Of a stretch of 64,000 nucleotides of DNA, positions 52,795 to 62,295 are shown piece by piece. Position 1 is the first letter of the stretch, and the number at the start of each line of letters is the position of its first letter. The notes beneath the pieces were generated by a model. The model searched no databases. It was not told where the DNA came from and saw nothing but the letters and a program-made list of their open reading frames with translations. The translations under genes were made by a program, and so were the position numbers. The stretch lies in NCBI GenBank assembly GCA_016707525.1, contig JADJHP010000001.1, forward strand, positions 496,001-560,000, given 5' to 3'. Source of the stretch: Ignavibacteriota bacterium. GTDB lineage: Bacteria; Bacteroidota; Ignavibacteria; UBA10030; UBA6906.

Positions 52795-53300
52795 GACTCC
52801 TCCGTGAGTTAAGTCGGTAAATGAATGATATGTTGTGGTGAGTGGTATTTTCATTGGTCGTCAGGATCCGCGTGTGCGGATGCGCGCATCCTCCGCACGG
52901 TCAGCGCCTTGCTCGGGACGAAGGGGGTACACGTGTGCTATGGCTTCAGTACCGCATGATCAGGTAAACTGGGGCGAACCATCGAAGCAGGAACCGGGGA
53001 AGTGACCCTTGCGATTGCCTCCCCCCCTGTGGAACACGAAGGTGCTTAAAGGCATCCATCTGGAGGAGAAATATAGCCAACGGCGTGGGAGTTGTCAAGA
53101 AAATTCTGAAATAATGCCGAAAATAGGCGACTTTCCGCTATTTCAATTTCAATTTTTCGTGGCACTCATGTTGCTTCTCTACGAATTCTCACCATTTCTC
53201 AATGTGATACGTAGCACAATTCTACGCTGATAGACGGTTTTTTGCGGATTGCTCTTGACTGCCATAGGGTCACTACCTATATTTGCCAAGGATATATTCG
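52795..53300. other. 506-bp intergenic region, partly AT-rich
   Basis: Left part GC-rich without a gene; 53030-53254 is clearly AT-rich with a hairpin AAATAGgCG/CGCTATTT around 53120-53142. The only reading frame (53009-53230) has no ribosome-binding site or recognisable product. Right end holds the next promoter. Confidence 0.45.
53255..53285 (+). promoter_or_regulatory. Promoter of the membrane protein gene (TTGACT-17-TATATTTG)
   Basis: TTGACT at 53255-53260, 17-base spacer, TATATTTG at 53278-53285, identical boxes to 2073-2103. Leader only about 8-10 bases before ATG 53301. Confidence 0.7.
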
Positions 53301-54485
53301 ATGAAGACCCAATTTTCCATATCGCTTCGCAAGATACTTTGGGTGTGGGTGGCACTCGTTGCGACCTACATCCTGTCGCTGCTTTCCCTTCCGCACAAGG
53401 AGGTTGAACTTTCCCTCTTTGTGTTGACCTCGTTCCAGGTCCTTCTTGCATTGATCTCCTTCGCGATCATGCGTCACGAACCTTCAACGAAAAATAAGTT
53501 CATCTTTGCGAATTTTGGGATCTTCTTTTCGATAGCGATCCTCTCATGGATCGGAGCCTTTGTTGGCAAGGACCGCGTGCTCTTTACCGGGATCCAGAAG
53601 GCGAACCATTACTTCGATCAGTACGTCGGGTACGGTGCGTACGGATTCTTCCTTGCATTCGCCATCGTCTATCTCTCTGTGGACACGCTCCTCCGGGATT
53701 TCAAGACCGCCCAGAAATATTTCATCACCTTTGCCATCGTGGGTACATTCTTCGCAGCGTACTTCAATGGCTTCCTCGTCAACCCGGAATACGCCTATAC
53801 CACGCAGGACACCCGGGATTGGAAGCAGATGGAGACCGCCTTCAAGGACTTCAAGACGGCGCACAAGGATGCCGAGCCGAGTCCGGAGCAGCTGGCAGAG
53901 CGGACCAATCTGTTCGTGTACAAGGACGGCGTTGAAGTGGCGACGCTCTATGACGATGCCCGTCTTGACCGGGTGCGCGAGCTTTTCCCGTATCTCGAGG
54001 GGGACAATTATCTCGTGTTGCTCTGGAAGCCCGCGCACTATTTCATGATCTTCATGGGGGTGCTGACGGTAGGATTTATCCTTCTCTTCTTTGGCTATCA
54101 GTACATGAAGGACCCGCCACAAGGGGCCTATATCGAGAAGATGATGTTCCTGTTCCTTCTGTCGACGAGCATGGAGATCCTCCACCATGCCAGCCTCGTG
54201 AAGTCGCTGGAATGGAGCGTCTTCGCTGAGATCATGGTCGCCGGACACTATGCGACGTCCGTGGTGCTCTTTCTCATCGCAGTGTTCTTCGCTCTTCGCC
54301 TCCGTTTCATCATGTCGGTGAAGGGAGAGTTCTACGAGACCGAACTCGAAGCACGTCCCGCCGGCATCACGCGCTGGCGCGACGCCTTCGATACGATCGT
54401 CGTCGAAAGTTTCTTCAACCGGAAGTTCGTGCACGGACGTCTCTTCGCCCTTCAAGCCCGTCCGAAATCCGACGCCGGGAAATGA
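53301..54485 (+). CDS. Polytopic membrane protein of unknown function
   Basis: 394 residues from ATG 53301. About seven to nine membrane helices (for example ILWVWVALVATYILSLLSL, LFVLTSFQVLLALISFAIM, IFMGVLTVGFILLFFGYQYM, VVLFLIAVFFALRL). Between residues about 165 and 245 lies a soluble acidic loop (DTRDWKQMETAFKDFKTAHKDAE...TNLFVYKDGVEVATLYDD). Not recognised. Its partner is the NtrC-like gene 22 bases downstream, which suggests a signalling unit. Confidence 0.8.
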   Translation: MKTQFSISLRKILWVWVALVATYILSLLSLPHKEVELSLFVLTSFQVLLALISFAIMRHEPSTKNKFIFANFGIFFSIAILSWIGAFVGKDRVLFTGIQKANHYFDQYVGYGAYGFFLAFAIVYLSVDTLLRDFKTAQKYFITFAIVGTFFAAYFNGFLVNPEYAYTTQDTRDWKQMETAFKDFKTAHKDAEPSPEQLAERTNLFVYKDGVEVATLYDDARLDRVRELFPYLEGDNYLVLLWKPAHYFMIFMGVLTVGFILLFFGYQYMKDPPQGAYIEKMMFLFLLSTSMEILHHASLVKSLEWSVFAEIMVAGHYATSVVLFLIAVFFALRLRFIMSVKGEFYETELEARPAGITRWRDAFDTIVVESFFNRKFVHGRLFALQARPKSDAGK

Positions 54486-54506
54486 CCAACCCACTACGGG
54501 AACCGT

Positions 54507-55529
54507 ATGGAAACAAAAGAACATAAGGGCAGCGACGCCGGCAAGGGGAGACAGGCGTTCGAGTACCCGATCGTCGGCAAATCGAAGGCGGTGGATGCAC
54601 TCGTGAAGCAGATCTCTGTCCTCGCGAAATCCCGCCGCGATGTGGTGATCGTCGGCGAAAGTGGCGTGGGCAAGGGCGCTGTTGCGAAGAACATCTACCT
54701 GCATGGCAAGCCCGCAGGCAACGACGGTCCCTTCCTGTCCGTGAATCTGTCCGTGGCCGATGACCAGGAGCTGGAACAGATCCTGTTCGGTGGCGACAGG
54801 GGGATGCAGCAGGCAGCCGGGGCGACCAAAGCTTCGGTGCTGGATCTGCCGCCGCGCGGTACGTTGCTCATCGAGAACATCGAAGACGCCAGCTTCCGTA
54901 ACCAGATGAAGGTCCTGACCTTCATGAACGAACGGAAGAACCGGCGCACCGAGTCGACGCCCGCCGGTGATCTCCGGGTGATCTTCACCCTGAAGGCCGA
55001 ACCGTCGGTGCTGCTCGATCAGCGGAAGCTGTTGGATGATGTCTATGCGAAGATCAAAGACCTCGACCGCGTGGAGATCCCGCCGCTGCGGCAGCGTCAG
55101 GAAGACATCCCGCTCCTCGTGAAGCATTTTACGGCCGAGATCTGCCGCGAAATGAACATGCCGGAACTCGCCATCGACATCAATGCCGTGGACGTCCTCG
55201 TGCGCCAGCCGTGGCGGGAGAACGTGCGCGAACTGAAGTCGGTGATCGACAAGTGCGTGTTGTTCTCGACGGACGGCCGGTTCGTGTTGCCACCGGAGCT
55301 GCTCGACGAGAAGACCGAGGTCGTGAAGATGATCAACAACATCATGGCCGGCCAGGAGTTCGTTCTGGACAAGTCGCTGGACGTGATCGAAAAGGGGATC
55401 ATCGAGCGCTCCCTCGAGAAGTTCGGCTTCAACCAGTCGAAGGCCGCGCAGTTCCTCGGCATGACCGAGCAGACGTTCCGCTACAAGCTGAAGCGCCTCG
55501 GTATCGCGAGTGCCCGCACGCGGTCCTAA
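54507..55529 (+). CDS. NtrC-like AAA+ protein lacking the GAFTGA loop
   Basis: 340 residues. AAA+ core: Walker A GESGVGKGA, degenerate Walker B GTLLIENIED (family usually GTLFLDEIGE), sensor region PPLRQRQEDIPLLVKHF and NVRELKSVIDKCV. The sigma-54-contacting GAFTGA loop is missing: the segment reads FGGDRGMQQAAGATK. A C-terminal Fis-type HTH (LEKFGFNQSKAAQFLGMTEQTFRYKLKRLGI) is intact. So it probably binds DNA without activating sigma-54 RNA polymerase, acting like TyrR-type regulators. No receiver domain. Confidence 0.87.
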   Translation: METKEHKGSDAGKGRQAFEYPIVGKSKAVDALVKQISVLAKSRRDVVIVGESGVGKGAVAKNIYLHGKPAGNDGPFLSVNLSVADDQELEQILFGGDRGMQQAAGATKASVLDLPPRGTLLIENIEDASFRNQMKVLTFMNERKNRRTESTPAGDLRVIFTLKAEPSVLLDQRKLLDDVYAKIKDLDRVEIPPLRQRQEDIPLLVKHFTAEICREMNMPELAIDINAVDVLVRQPWRENVRELKSVIDKCVLFSTDGRFVLPPELLDEKTEVVKMINNIMAGQEFVLDKSLDVIEKGIIERSLEKFGFNQSKAAQFLGMTEQTFRYKLKRLGIASARTRS

Positions 55530-55562
55530 CGTGCGGCCACACATACGGTGCTGAACATACAC

Positions 55563-55595
55563 AAAGGGCGTCCCGCGAACGGGACGCCCTTTGCG
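55563..55595 (+). terminator. Terminator between convergent NtrC-like and glycosyltransferase genes
   Basis: AAAGGGCGTCCC (55563-55574) pairs with GGGACGCCCTTT (55581-55592). A-run and T-run on either side let it work in both directions. Arms nearly match the terminator at 13691. Confidence 0.75.
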
Positions 55596-55654
55596 CTGTA
55601 CTCCGCGGCCATCGTGCGGTGGCCTTCCTTTCTTCTCTCCCCGGCCGTCCTTCC

Positions 55655-56767
55655 TTAACCGTTCGCTTTGAAGTCCCGGTCTTTCCACACGATATTCCGG
55701 TGCACAAGCACGATCGGCGGGAAGAGCATCACGTAGAGGAAGAAATAGATCTCGTACAAGGGGAACGCCGCAAGGAGCGATGGCTTGTGGAAGCGGATGA
55801 TCCCGGGGAGCACGAGTGCCAGGTCCGCCGCGGTCTTGATGCCGAGCGCGACCAATGCCCCGGGGGCATTCAGGATCAGCCCGCCGATGATCCCGGCATG
55901 CATGAGCCAGATGATGGCGAAGATGCCGATGCTCTGGAGATCCATCCCTTTGCCGCCCGTGAACCAGCGTTTCCTCTGCCGGTAGAGGTCCTTCCATGTC
56001 GGACATGGCTCACTCGAGACCAGCGCCTTCGGATCCATCGGGAAGACGGCGCGGTAGGACGGGTGTGACGTGACGGCATGGAAGAGCGCATAATCTTCCG
56101 TGACGCTGAACGGGATCCTCCTGTACCCACCCACGGCTTCGTAGGCAGCGCGGCGGACGGAGAAGTTCGTTCCCACGGCGGTGACAGGAAATCCCATGGA
56201 GTTCGTGGCGGAGGCAACGGTGAACAGGGCGAACCAATCGATGGTCTGGATCGCCTCGAACAGGTTCTTGTAGCGGATCGCGGTGAACCCCGGTACGAGG
56301 CCGATGTTCTCCGATGTATAGTACTTCACCGTCTCTTCGATCCATGAAGGGGGCACGGCGCAATCGGCGTCCGTCATCATGATGATCTCTCCCTGTGAGG
56401 CGTCGATGCCCTGGGTGACAGCGTTCGTCTTTCCTGCAAGGTGTCCGGTGCCGGGCGCGGCAGAAAGGAGGGAGATGAAAGGGAACCGGGCCGCATAGTC
56501 GCGAACGATCGCCGGCGTCGCGTCGTCCGACCGGTCGTTGACGATGATGACCTCGAGCAGATCGCGGGGCCACGTGAGCCGGGCCATGGATTCAAGGCAG
56601 CGCCGGATATTGTGCTCTTCATTGCGTGCGGCAACGATCACCGAAACGAAGGGACGCGTCGCGGTCACTGTTCTCTGGCGTGCCAGCAATGCGACAAGAG
56701 CATTGACCAGGATGCCGGCGGCGTAGAGGATGGCGAGGGTGATCAGGACTGCAGCGAACACGTACAC
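55655..56767 (-). CDS. Membrane glycosyltransferase, family 2 (cellulose-synthase-like)
   Basis: 370 residues from GTG (complement of 56765-56767). N-terminal helix, GT-A domain (FVSVIVAARNEEHNIRRCLESM, NDRSDDATPAIV, IIMMTDADCAVPPSWIEE with DAD, SVTEDYALFHAV with ED, QRKRWFTGG QxxRW-type) and three C-terminal helices. This is the processive-type GT2 layout (TED and QxxRW motifs); related enzymes make ceramide-like or polymeric glycans. Not linked to the 22750-33032 cluster. Confidence 0.87.
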   Translation of the reverse strand: MYVFAAVLITLAILYAAGILVNALVALLARQRTVTATRPFVSVIVAARNEEHNIRRCLESMARLTWPRDLLEVIIVNDRSDDATPAIVRDYAARFPFISLLSAAPGTGHLAGKTNAVTQGIDASQGEIIMMTDADCAVPPSWIEETVKYYTSENIGLVPGFTAIRYKNLFEAIQTIDWFALFTVASATNSMGFPVTAVGTNFSVRRAAYEAVGGYRRIPFSVTEDYALFHAVTSHPSYRAVFPMDPKALVSSEPCPTWKDLYRQRKRWFTGGKGMDLQSIGIFAIIWLMHAGIIGGLILNAPGALVALGIKTAADLALVLPGIIRFHKPSLLAAFPLYEIYFFLYVMLFPPIVLVHRNIVWKDRDFKANG

Positions 56768-56838
56768 CTGCGGGTTGTGGAGGACCGTATGAACAAAAAA
56801 CGATACTGAATTCCGAGCGCGGATGCAAGGACGACGGG

Positions 56839-56867
56839 TTGCGACCTTGGGTCGATTTGCGTATATT
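56839..56867 (+). promoter_or_regulatory. Promoter of the lectin gene (TTGCGA-17-TATATT)
   Basis: TTGCGA at 56839-56844, 17-base spacer, TATATT at 56862-56867; leader about 60 bases to ATG 56932. Confidence 0.5.
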
Positions 56868-56931
56868 GGGCGTATTGGAGCCCCTCCTTGATGGCACGGG
56901 CGCCGAACCCATCCGTTCCGGAACGCATTTC

Positions 56932-57297
56932 ATGATCAAAACGATATGTTCGACCTTGTTCCTGCTCTGTCTTTGCACCGCAGCTGCCGGAGCGCAAACG
57001 ATCCTGACCGGGGAATACAGTGGCGAGCCGGATAAGGAAGGCTGGTCGTTGAACGGCGGCACCGGCGAGCGGACGTACATCGAGGAAGTGACCTTCGAGA
57101 AGGCGTTCACCATCCCCCCACGCGTGCTCGTCTCGTTGTCGGGCTATGATGCGACCGCGGGTCCGGACAATACCGTGCGCGTGCATGCCTCCGCGTTCCG
57201 CGTGACGAAGACCGGGTTCACCCTGCGGATCAAGACCTGGGGTGACGGGCGTGTCGGGTCGGTGTGGGGCAACTGGATCGCTGTGGGGGTGAAATAG
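56932..57297 (+). CDS. Secreted H-type lectin-domain protein
   Basis: 121 residues from ATG 56932. Signal peptide MIKTICSTLFLLCLCTAAAGAQ. Mature part YIEEVTFEKAFTIPPRVLVSLSGYDATAG, VHASAFRVTKTGFTLRIKTWGDGRVGSVWGNWIAVG matches the H-type lectin fold known from Helix pomatia agglutinin and bacterial relatives: F.P.V..., GF.L...TW and W.A.G. Probably binds sugars outside the cell, as a hexamer of trimers in known members. Single gene with its own promoter. Confidence 0.8.
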   Translation: MIKTICSTLFLLCLCTAAAGAQTILTGEYSGEPDKEGWSLNGGTGERTYIEEVTFEKAFTIPPRVLVSLSGYDATAGPDNTVRVHASAFRVTKTGFTLRIKTWGDGRVGSVWGNWIAVGVK

Positions 57298-57426
57298 GTG
57301 CGCGGCACCGCGCGCACCCCCGTCACACTGAAGGAGTGTCTGTGCGGGCTGCCGGACAACCCGGGAGCCCGCCGTCATTTTATCCATGTCCCACTGTTCA
57401 ACCGTGGCTGAGGCCGGAGACCATCG

Positions 57427-58917
57427 ATGAGTGATCCTGCATTGGACAAACCCCGCTGTCATTGTGCCGTGTTCGGCGTCTTCGGACATCAATCCGCCGC
57501 GCACCTCACGTACTACGGCCTGCTCGCACAGCAGCACCGCGGACAGGAAGGGTCGGGGATCGTGACGTCGGAATTCGATCCGGAGCAGAAGCGCCCCCGC
57601 TTCCACGTGCACAAGGACTTCGGCCTCGTCAATGATGTGTACTCGGACAACCGCATCTTCACCGATGTCCTGAAGGGAAGTGCGGCGATCGGGCATAACC
57701 GCTATTCCACCGCCGGCGCCGCGAACAACAAGGCGAACGTGCAGCCGTTCACGGTGCTGTACAAGTCCGGCAACCTCGCCATCGCCCACAACGGCAATCT
57801 CACGAACTTCCGCACGATCCGTCAACGCCTCCAGGATTCGGGGACGATCTTCCAGACCACGTCGGATACCGAGGTGATCCTCCACCTGATCGCGCGCAGT
57901 CCGCAGACCGACCAGCTCGAGCAGATCAGGGATGCGCTTGCGCAGGTCGAAGGTGCGTTCTCCCTGGTGATCCTGGCAGATAACCGCCTGATCGTTGCGC
58001 GCGACCATCAGGGATTCCGTCCGCTGGCCATCGGCAGGAAGGAAGGCGCGTTCGTGGTGGCATCCGAGACCGTCGGGTTCGATATCATCGACGCAGAATA
58101 CGTGCGCGATGTGGAACCGGGCGAGATCGTCGTGTTCGACGACGAATCGCTGAAGACCGGGGTCCCGCATTCGTCCCGCATCGATGCGAAGCCGGCGCGG
58201 CCATCACACTGCGTGTTCGAGTACATCTACTTCTCGCGCCCCGACAGCCAGATCTTCGGCCACAGTGTGGACAAGGTGCGCCGTAAGCTTGGCAAGGCCC
58301 TCGCCACAGCGCGCCCCGTAACCCCGAAGACCGAAGGCGAAAAGCTGATCGTGATCAACGTCCCCGACTCCAGTAATACTGCAACGATGGGGTTCGTGCA
58401 GCAGACGAACAAGCTCGGCGGGAACGCGAAACTGGAGATCGGACTCATCCGCAGCCACTACATCGGCCGCACGTTCATCCAGCCGGTGCAGGAGATCCGT
58501 CAGAACAAGGTGAAGACCAAGTTCAACATCGTGAAGGGTGTCCTCAAGGACAAAGTGGTCGTGATCGTGGACGACTCGATCGTGCGGGGGACGACCTCCA
58601 AGCAGCTCGTGCAACTCATCCGCCAGGCGGCACCCAAAGAGGTCCACTTCCGGGTCACGGCGCCGCCCATCATGCACCCGTGTCACTATGGGATGGACTT
58701 CCCAACCCAGGACGAGCTCATTGCGAATGAGAAGAACGGGGACATCGATGCGATCGCCGAGGAACTCGGCGTGGACAGCCTGGGGTACCTGACGATCGAT
58801 GAATTGCTTGATGCGGTGCCGCAGGAAAATGGGGAGCGGTACTGCACGGCCTGCTTCAACGGACACTATCCTGTGAAGGTGGACCTGAGCCAATCCAAGG
58901 AAGAGCATGAAGCGTGA
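57427..58917 (+). CDS. purF: Amidophosphoribosyltransferase
   Basis: First committed step of purine synthesis: PRPP plus glutamine to phosphoribosylamine. 496 residues. N-terminal nucleophile Cys14 in CAVFGVF after a short propeptide; glutaminase motifs YYGLLAQQHRGQEGSG and GHNRYSTAG; PRTase motif VVIVDDSIVRGTTSK. Cysteines in HCVFEYIYF, MHPCHYGMD and CTACFNGHYP match the 4Fe-4S class (B. subtilis type). pgsA-like gene overlaps its end by 11 bases. Confidence 0.95.
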   Translation: MSDPALDKPRCHCAVFGVFGHQSAAHLTYYGLLAQQHRGQEGSGIVTSEFDPEQKRPRFHVHKDFGLVNDVYSDNRIFTDVLKGSAAIGHNRYSTAGAANNKANVQPFTVLYKSGNLAIAHNGNLTNFRTIRQRLQDSGTIFQTTSDTEVILHLIARSPQTDQLEQIRDALAQVEGAFSLVILADNRLIVARDHQGFRPLAIGRKEGAFVVASETVGFDIIDAEYVRDVEPGEIVVFDDESLKTGVPHSSRIDAKPARPSHCVFEYIYFSRPDSQIFGHSVDKVRRKLGKALATARPVTPKTEGEKLIVINVPDSSNTATMGFVQQTNKLGGNAKLEIGLIRSHYIGRTFIQPVQEIRQNKVKTKFNIVKGVLKDKVVVIVDDSIVRGTTSKQLVQLIRQAAPKEVHFRVTAPPIMHPCHYGMDFPTQDELIANEKNGDIDAIAEELGVDSLGYLTIDELLDAVPQENGERYCTACFNGHYPVKVDLSQSKEEHEA

Positions 58918-59449
58918 GTTCTGGACCATACCGAACGCGCTGAGCCTTCTCCGCCTCTTCCTTGCGGTACCGTTCACGTATGTCATGATCGCCGGCGTTC
59001 CCCACGCGCGGTGGTGGGCCGTCGGGATCATCGTGCTCGGGGTGATCACGGACAAACTCGACGGCGACATCGCGCGCTGGATGCACTGCGAGAGCGAGTG
59101 GGGGCGGATCCTCGATCCGCTCGCCGACAAGGTCGCCGTGGCGGCCATGGCACTCGTGCTCCTGTGGCTCGGACTCGTGCCCGCGTGGTTCGTGGTGCTT
59201 CTCCTTGCGCGCGACCTCCTCATCCTGGCCGGCGGTATGTACGTCCGCACGCGCACCGGCGAGATCCTCCCCTCGAACATCGCGGGGAAGTGGGCCGTGG
59301 GGGTGATCGGGTTCACGCTCCTGTTCGCGCTCATCGACAACACGATGCTCATCGTCGCCATAGGGATGTGGCTGAGTGTTGCCATGGTGGCGATCTCGAC
59401 CGCAGGATACTTCCAACGATTTCTCTCCGTCATTCGTACGAAAAGGTGA
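58907..59449 (+). CDS. pgsA: CDP-alcohol phosphatidyltransferase (PgsA-like)
   Basis: 180 residues, about five membrane helices. CDP-alcohol signature DGDIARWMHCESEWGRILD with following PLAD gives the full D-G-x2-A-R-x8-G-x3-D-x3-D pattern. Start FWTIPNALSLLRL is typical of phosphatidylglycerophosphate synthase. Makes phosphatidylglycerol phosphate from CDP-diacylglycerol and glycerol 3-phosphate; another acceptor such as inositol cannot be excluded. Followed 6 bases later by ftsY. Confidence 0.85.
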   Translation: MKREFWTIPNALSLLRLFLAVPFTYVMIAGVPHARWWAVGIIVLGVITDKLDGDIARWMHCESEWGRILDPLADKVAVAAMALVLLWLGLVPAWFVVLLLARDLLILAGGMYVRTRTGEILPSNIAGKWAVGVIGFTLLFALIDNTMLIVAIGMWLSVAMVAISTAGYFQRFLSVIRTKR

Positions 59450-59455
59450 CCCTTC

Positions 59456-60400
59456 ATGGGTATTCTTGACAAGCTGGGTTTTGGAAAATTAAAGGAAGGC
59501 CTGTCGAAGACACGCGAGGGGCTCGTTGGGACCGTGACGCGCATCCTCACCGGAGCACCGCGCATCGATGAGGAACTCCTCGAGCGCCTCGAAGAGAGCC
59601 TGATCGGAGCCGACGTTGGTGCGGGCGTGGCGGGGGAGATCATGCAGGGGCTCCGGCGCCGGCTGAAGGAGACCCCCCCCGCAGATGCTTCCGGCGTTCT
59701 GCCGTTGCTCCAATCGGAAGTGACTGCACAGCTCACAGGATCGGGGTCCGCCCCGGCATCCGAGCCGTTCACCCTCCCGCCGGAACGGCCGTACGTGATC
59801 CTTGTGGTCGGCATCAACGGTGTGGGGAAGACGACGACCATCGGCAAACTTGCACGGCGGTACGTGGCCTCGGGCAACAAGGTCCTCATCGCCGCAGCGG
59901 ATACCTTCCGTGCCGCGGCAGGCGAACAGCTGGAGATCTGGTCGAAGCGGGCCGGAGCGGACATCGTCATTCAGAAGCAGGGAGCGGATCCCGCTGCGGT
60001 GGCATTCGACGCCGTGGCAGCTGCGACCGCGCGGAAGATCGATGTCGTCATCATTGACACGGCCGGACGTTTGCATACGCGTGTGAACCTGATGGAAGAA
60101 CTCAAGAAGATATCGCGCGTGATCGGGAAGCAGAACCCCGCGGCCCCGCACGAAGTTCTGCTCGTGCTCGATGCGTCCACCGGACAGAACGGGCTGCAGC
60201 AGGCGAAGCTGTTCAGCGCTGCCTCCGCCGTCACCGGGATCGTCCTGACGAAGCTCGACGGCACCGCCAAAGGTGGCATTGTGCTTGCGATCGCCCGTGA
60301 GATGAAACTCCCGGTCCGCTACATCGGCGTGGGCGAGGGAGTGGATGACCTGCAACCGTTCAGTCCGACGGACTTCACCGAGGCATTGTTCCAGGCATGA
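59456..60400 (+). CDS. ftsY: Signal recognition particle receptor FtsY
   Basis: GTPase that docks SRP-ribosome complexes at the membrane. 314 residues: no long acidic A-domain, so the short NG form. N-domain about 1-100, then G-domain: GINGVGKTTTIGKLARRY (G1), AADTFRAAAGEQL, IIDTAGRLHT (G3), TKLDGTAKGG (G4) and IGVGEGVDDLQPF at the end. mutL starts within its stop (ATGA). Confidence 0.95.
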   Translation: MGILDKLGFGKLKEGLSKTREGLVGTVTRILTGAPRIDEELLERLEESLIGADVGAGVAGEIMQGLRRRLKETPPADASGVLPLLQSEVTAQLTGSGSAPASEPFTLPPERPYVILVVGINGVGKTTTIGKLARRYVASGNKVLIAAADTFRAAAGEQLEIWSKRAGADIVIQKQGADPAAVAFDAVAAATARKIDVVIIDTAGRLHTRVNLMEELKKISRVIGKQNPAAPHEVLLVLDASTGQNGLQQAKLFSAASAVTGIVLTKLDGTAKGGIVLAIAREMKLPVRYIGVGEGVDDLQPFSPTDFTEALFQA

Positions 60401-62252
60401 CCGTGTCCGACACTCCACGGCGCCGTGTGGCGGTACTTCCGGATCACCTGGCGAATAAGATCGCCGCGGGTGAGGTGATCCAGCGTCCGGATTCCGTGGT
60501 GAAGGAACTCGTGGAGAACGCCCTGGACGCGGGAGCGACCACGCTGCAGGTCGTGGTGCGCGATGGGGGGAAAGAGTACATCCAGGTGTCCGACGACGGC
60601 ATCGGCATGGATGAACAGGACGCGGTGCTCTCGTTCCTCCGCCATGCCACGAGCAAGATCGCCAGCTACGACGAACTCGAGGCGATCCGTACGTACGGAT
60701 TCCGGGGCGAAGCACTGGCATCGATCGCGGCCGTGGCCCAGGTGACCATGAAGACCCGACGGGCCGAGGACGACATGGCGGTCGTCATCAAAGTGGCCGG
60801 TGAAGCGCGGCCCGTTGTCACGCGTGATGCTCATGGACGCGGCACGACGGTCATCGTGCAGAATCTCTTCTTCAATGTCCCCGCCCGCCGCAAGTTCCTC
60901 AAGAGCACGAACACGGAATTCCGTCACATCTTCGATGTCGTCCAACGTGCCGCGATCGCCCATCCCGGTCTCGCGATCGAATTCATCAGCGACGGCGATG
61001 CGGTCTTCCGGCTGAAGCCTTCGGGGTTGGAGGAACGTCTCGTCGAGGTGTTCGGCCAGCGTGCGTTCGAATCGATGATCCCGCTGAAGGAAACGACGGA
61101 CTTCTCGGTGTGACCGGATACATCGGCAAGCCCCAGTTCGGGCAGAGGTCCCGGTCCGGGCAATACCTCTTCCTGAATGACCGGTTCATCGTCAGCCGGA
61201 ATGTGAGCCATGCGGTCTACTCTGCCTATGAACATCTCCTCACCAAGGGAAGCTTTCCGTTCTTCCTGCTCTTTCTGGAGATCGATCCGCACCGCATCGA
61301 CGTGAATGTGCATCCATCGAAGATGGAAGCGAAGTTCGATGATGAGCAGGGGGTGCATCGCTTCATCGCATCCCTGGCGCGGAAGGCACTCGGCGCTGCA
61401 GGTGCCGTGCCGGCCCTGAGCGCGAGCGGCGGCGCGGATTCGCCGGATGTCGGCTTCAGGTTCACACCCCGGCAGCACGCCTGGGGACCGGCGGACCCTC
61501 CGGTCCCGCCCGCGTGGGAATTCCCCTCACGGGACCAGGTGAACCCGATCACCGGAGAGATCACACCCCGTCCGGCACCGGCCGCGGTGAGTCAGGGCGA
61601 GATGCTGTTCGGGTCTGCGCCGTCCTCCGTTCCGGGACGTGCACCCACCGGGCGCGCAGGGGATGGCGCGCCTGAAGACGGAGCATCATCTCTCCTCTGG
61701 CAGTTGCACGACCGGTACATCTTCTCGCAGATCAGGAACGGCGTGATGATCGTGGACCAGCACGTTGCGCACGAGCGGATCCTGTATGAGCGCGCCCTGG
61801 AGATGTTCGAGAAGGGCATGCGCTCGTCGCAGCAATTGCTGTTCCCGTGCACCATCGATCTCACCCCCGGCGACTTCGCGCTGTTCGAGGAACTCGTGCC
61901 ACACTTCCTCGCCCTCGGCTTCGATGCGAAACCATTCGGAAAGCACACGGTACTCGTGGAAGGGGTCCCGGTGGATGTGAAACCCGGGCATGAACAGGTC
62001 ATCCTCCAGGAGATGCTGGAACAGTACAAGGAGTATCAGCACCACGCTCCGACGGAAGTGCGCGACAACATGGCGAAGGCGTACGCATGCCGATCCGCCA
62101 TCAAGTCGGGTGACCCCCTGACGGAAAAGGAAATGCGTTCCCTGATCGATCAGCTCTTCGCCACCTCCATGCCGTATGTCTGTCCTCATGGCCGCCCGGT
62201 GGTGCTCCGCATCTCGACCGATGAACTGGACCGCCGGTTCGGCCGGAAATGA
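60397..62252 (+). pseudogene. mutL: DNA mismatch repair protein MutL, apparent -1 frameshift
   Basis: From ATG 60397 the first frame gives the GHKL ATPase domain: ELVENALDAGA, SDDGIGM, TYGFRGEALASIA. It stops at TGA 61111 after LKETTDFSV. The other frame begins in the same place (TGYIGKPQFGQRSRSGQYLFLNDRFIV) and runs to 62252. One missing base near 61105-61112 would restore about 618 residues. C-terminal DQHVAHERILYE fits the MutL endonuclease motif DQHAx2Ex4E with Val for Ala; CPHGRPV near the end is also conserved. Either an indel error or a real mutator lesion. Confidence 0.9.
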
Positions 62253-62295
62253 TGCAAGTCTCGCCGAAAGTATGTATACTGAGCGGGAATGATGG

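Noticed and set aside
53009..53230. 73-codon frame in the AT-rich gap
   Set aside because: No ribosome-binding site, no domain, overlaps AT-rich non-coding DNA.
57297..57318. GGTGCGCG/CGCGCACC hairpin after the lectin gene as terminator
   Set aside because: No T-run and a simple GC alternation; not convincing.
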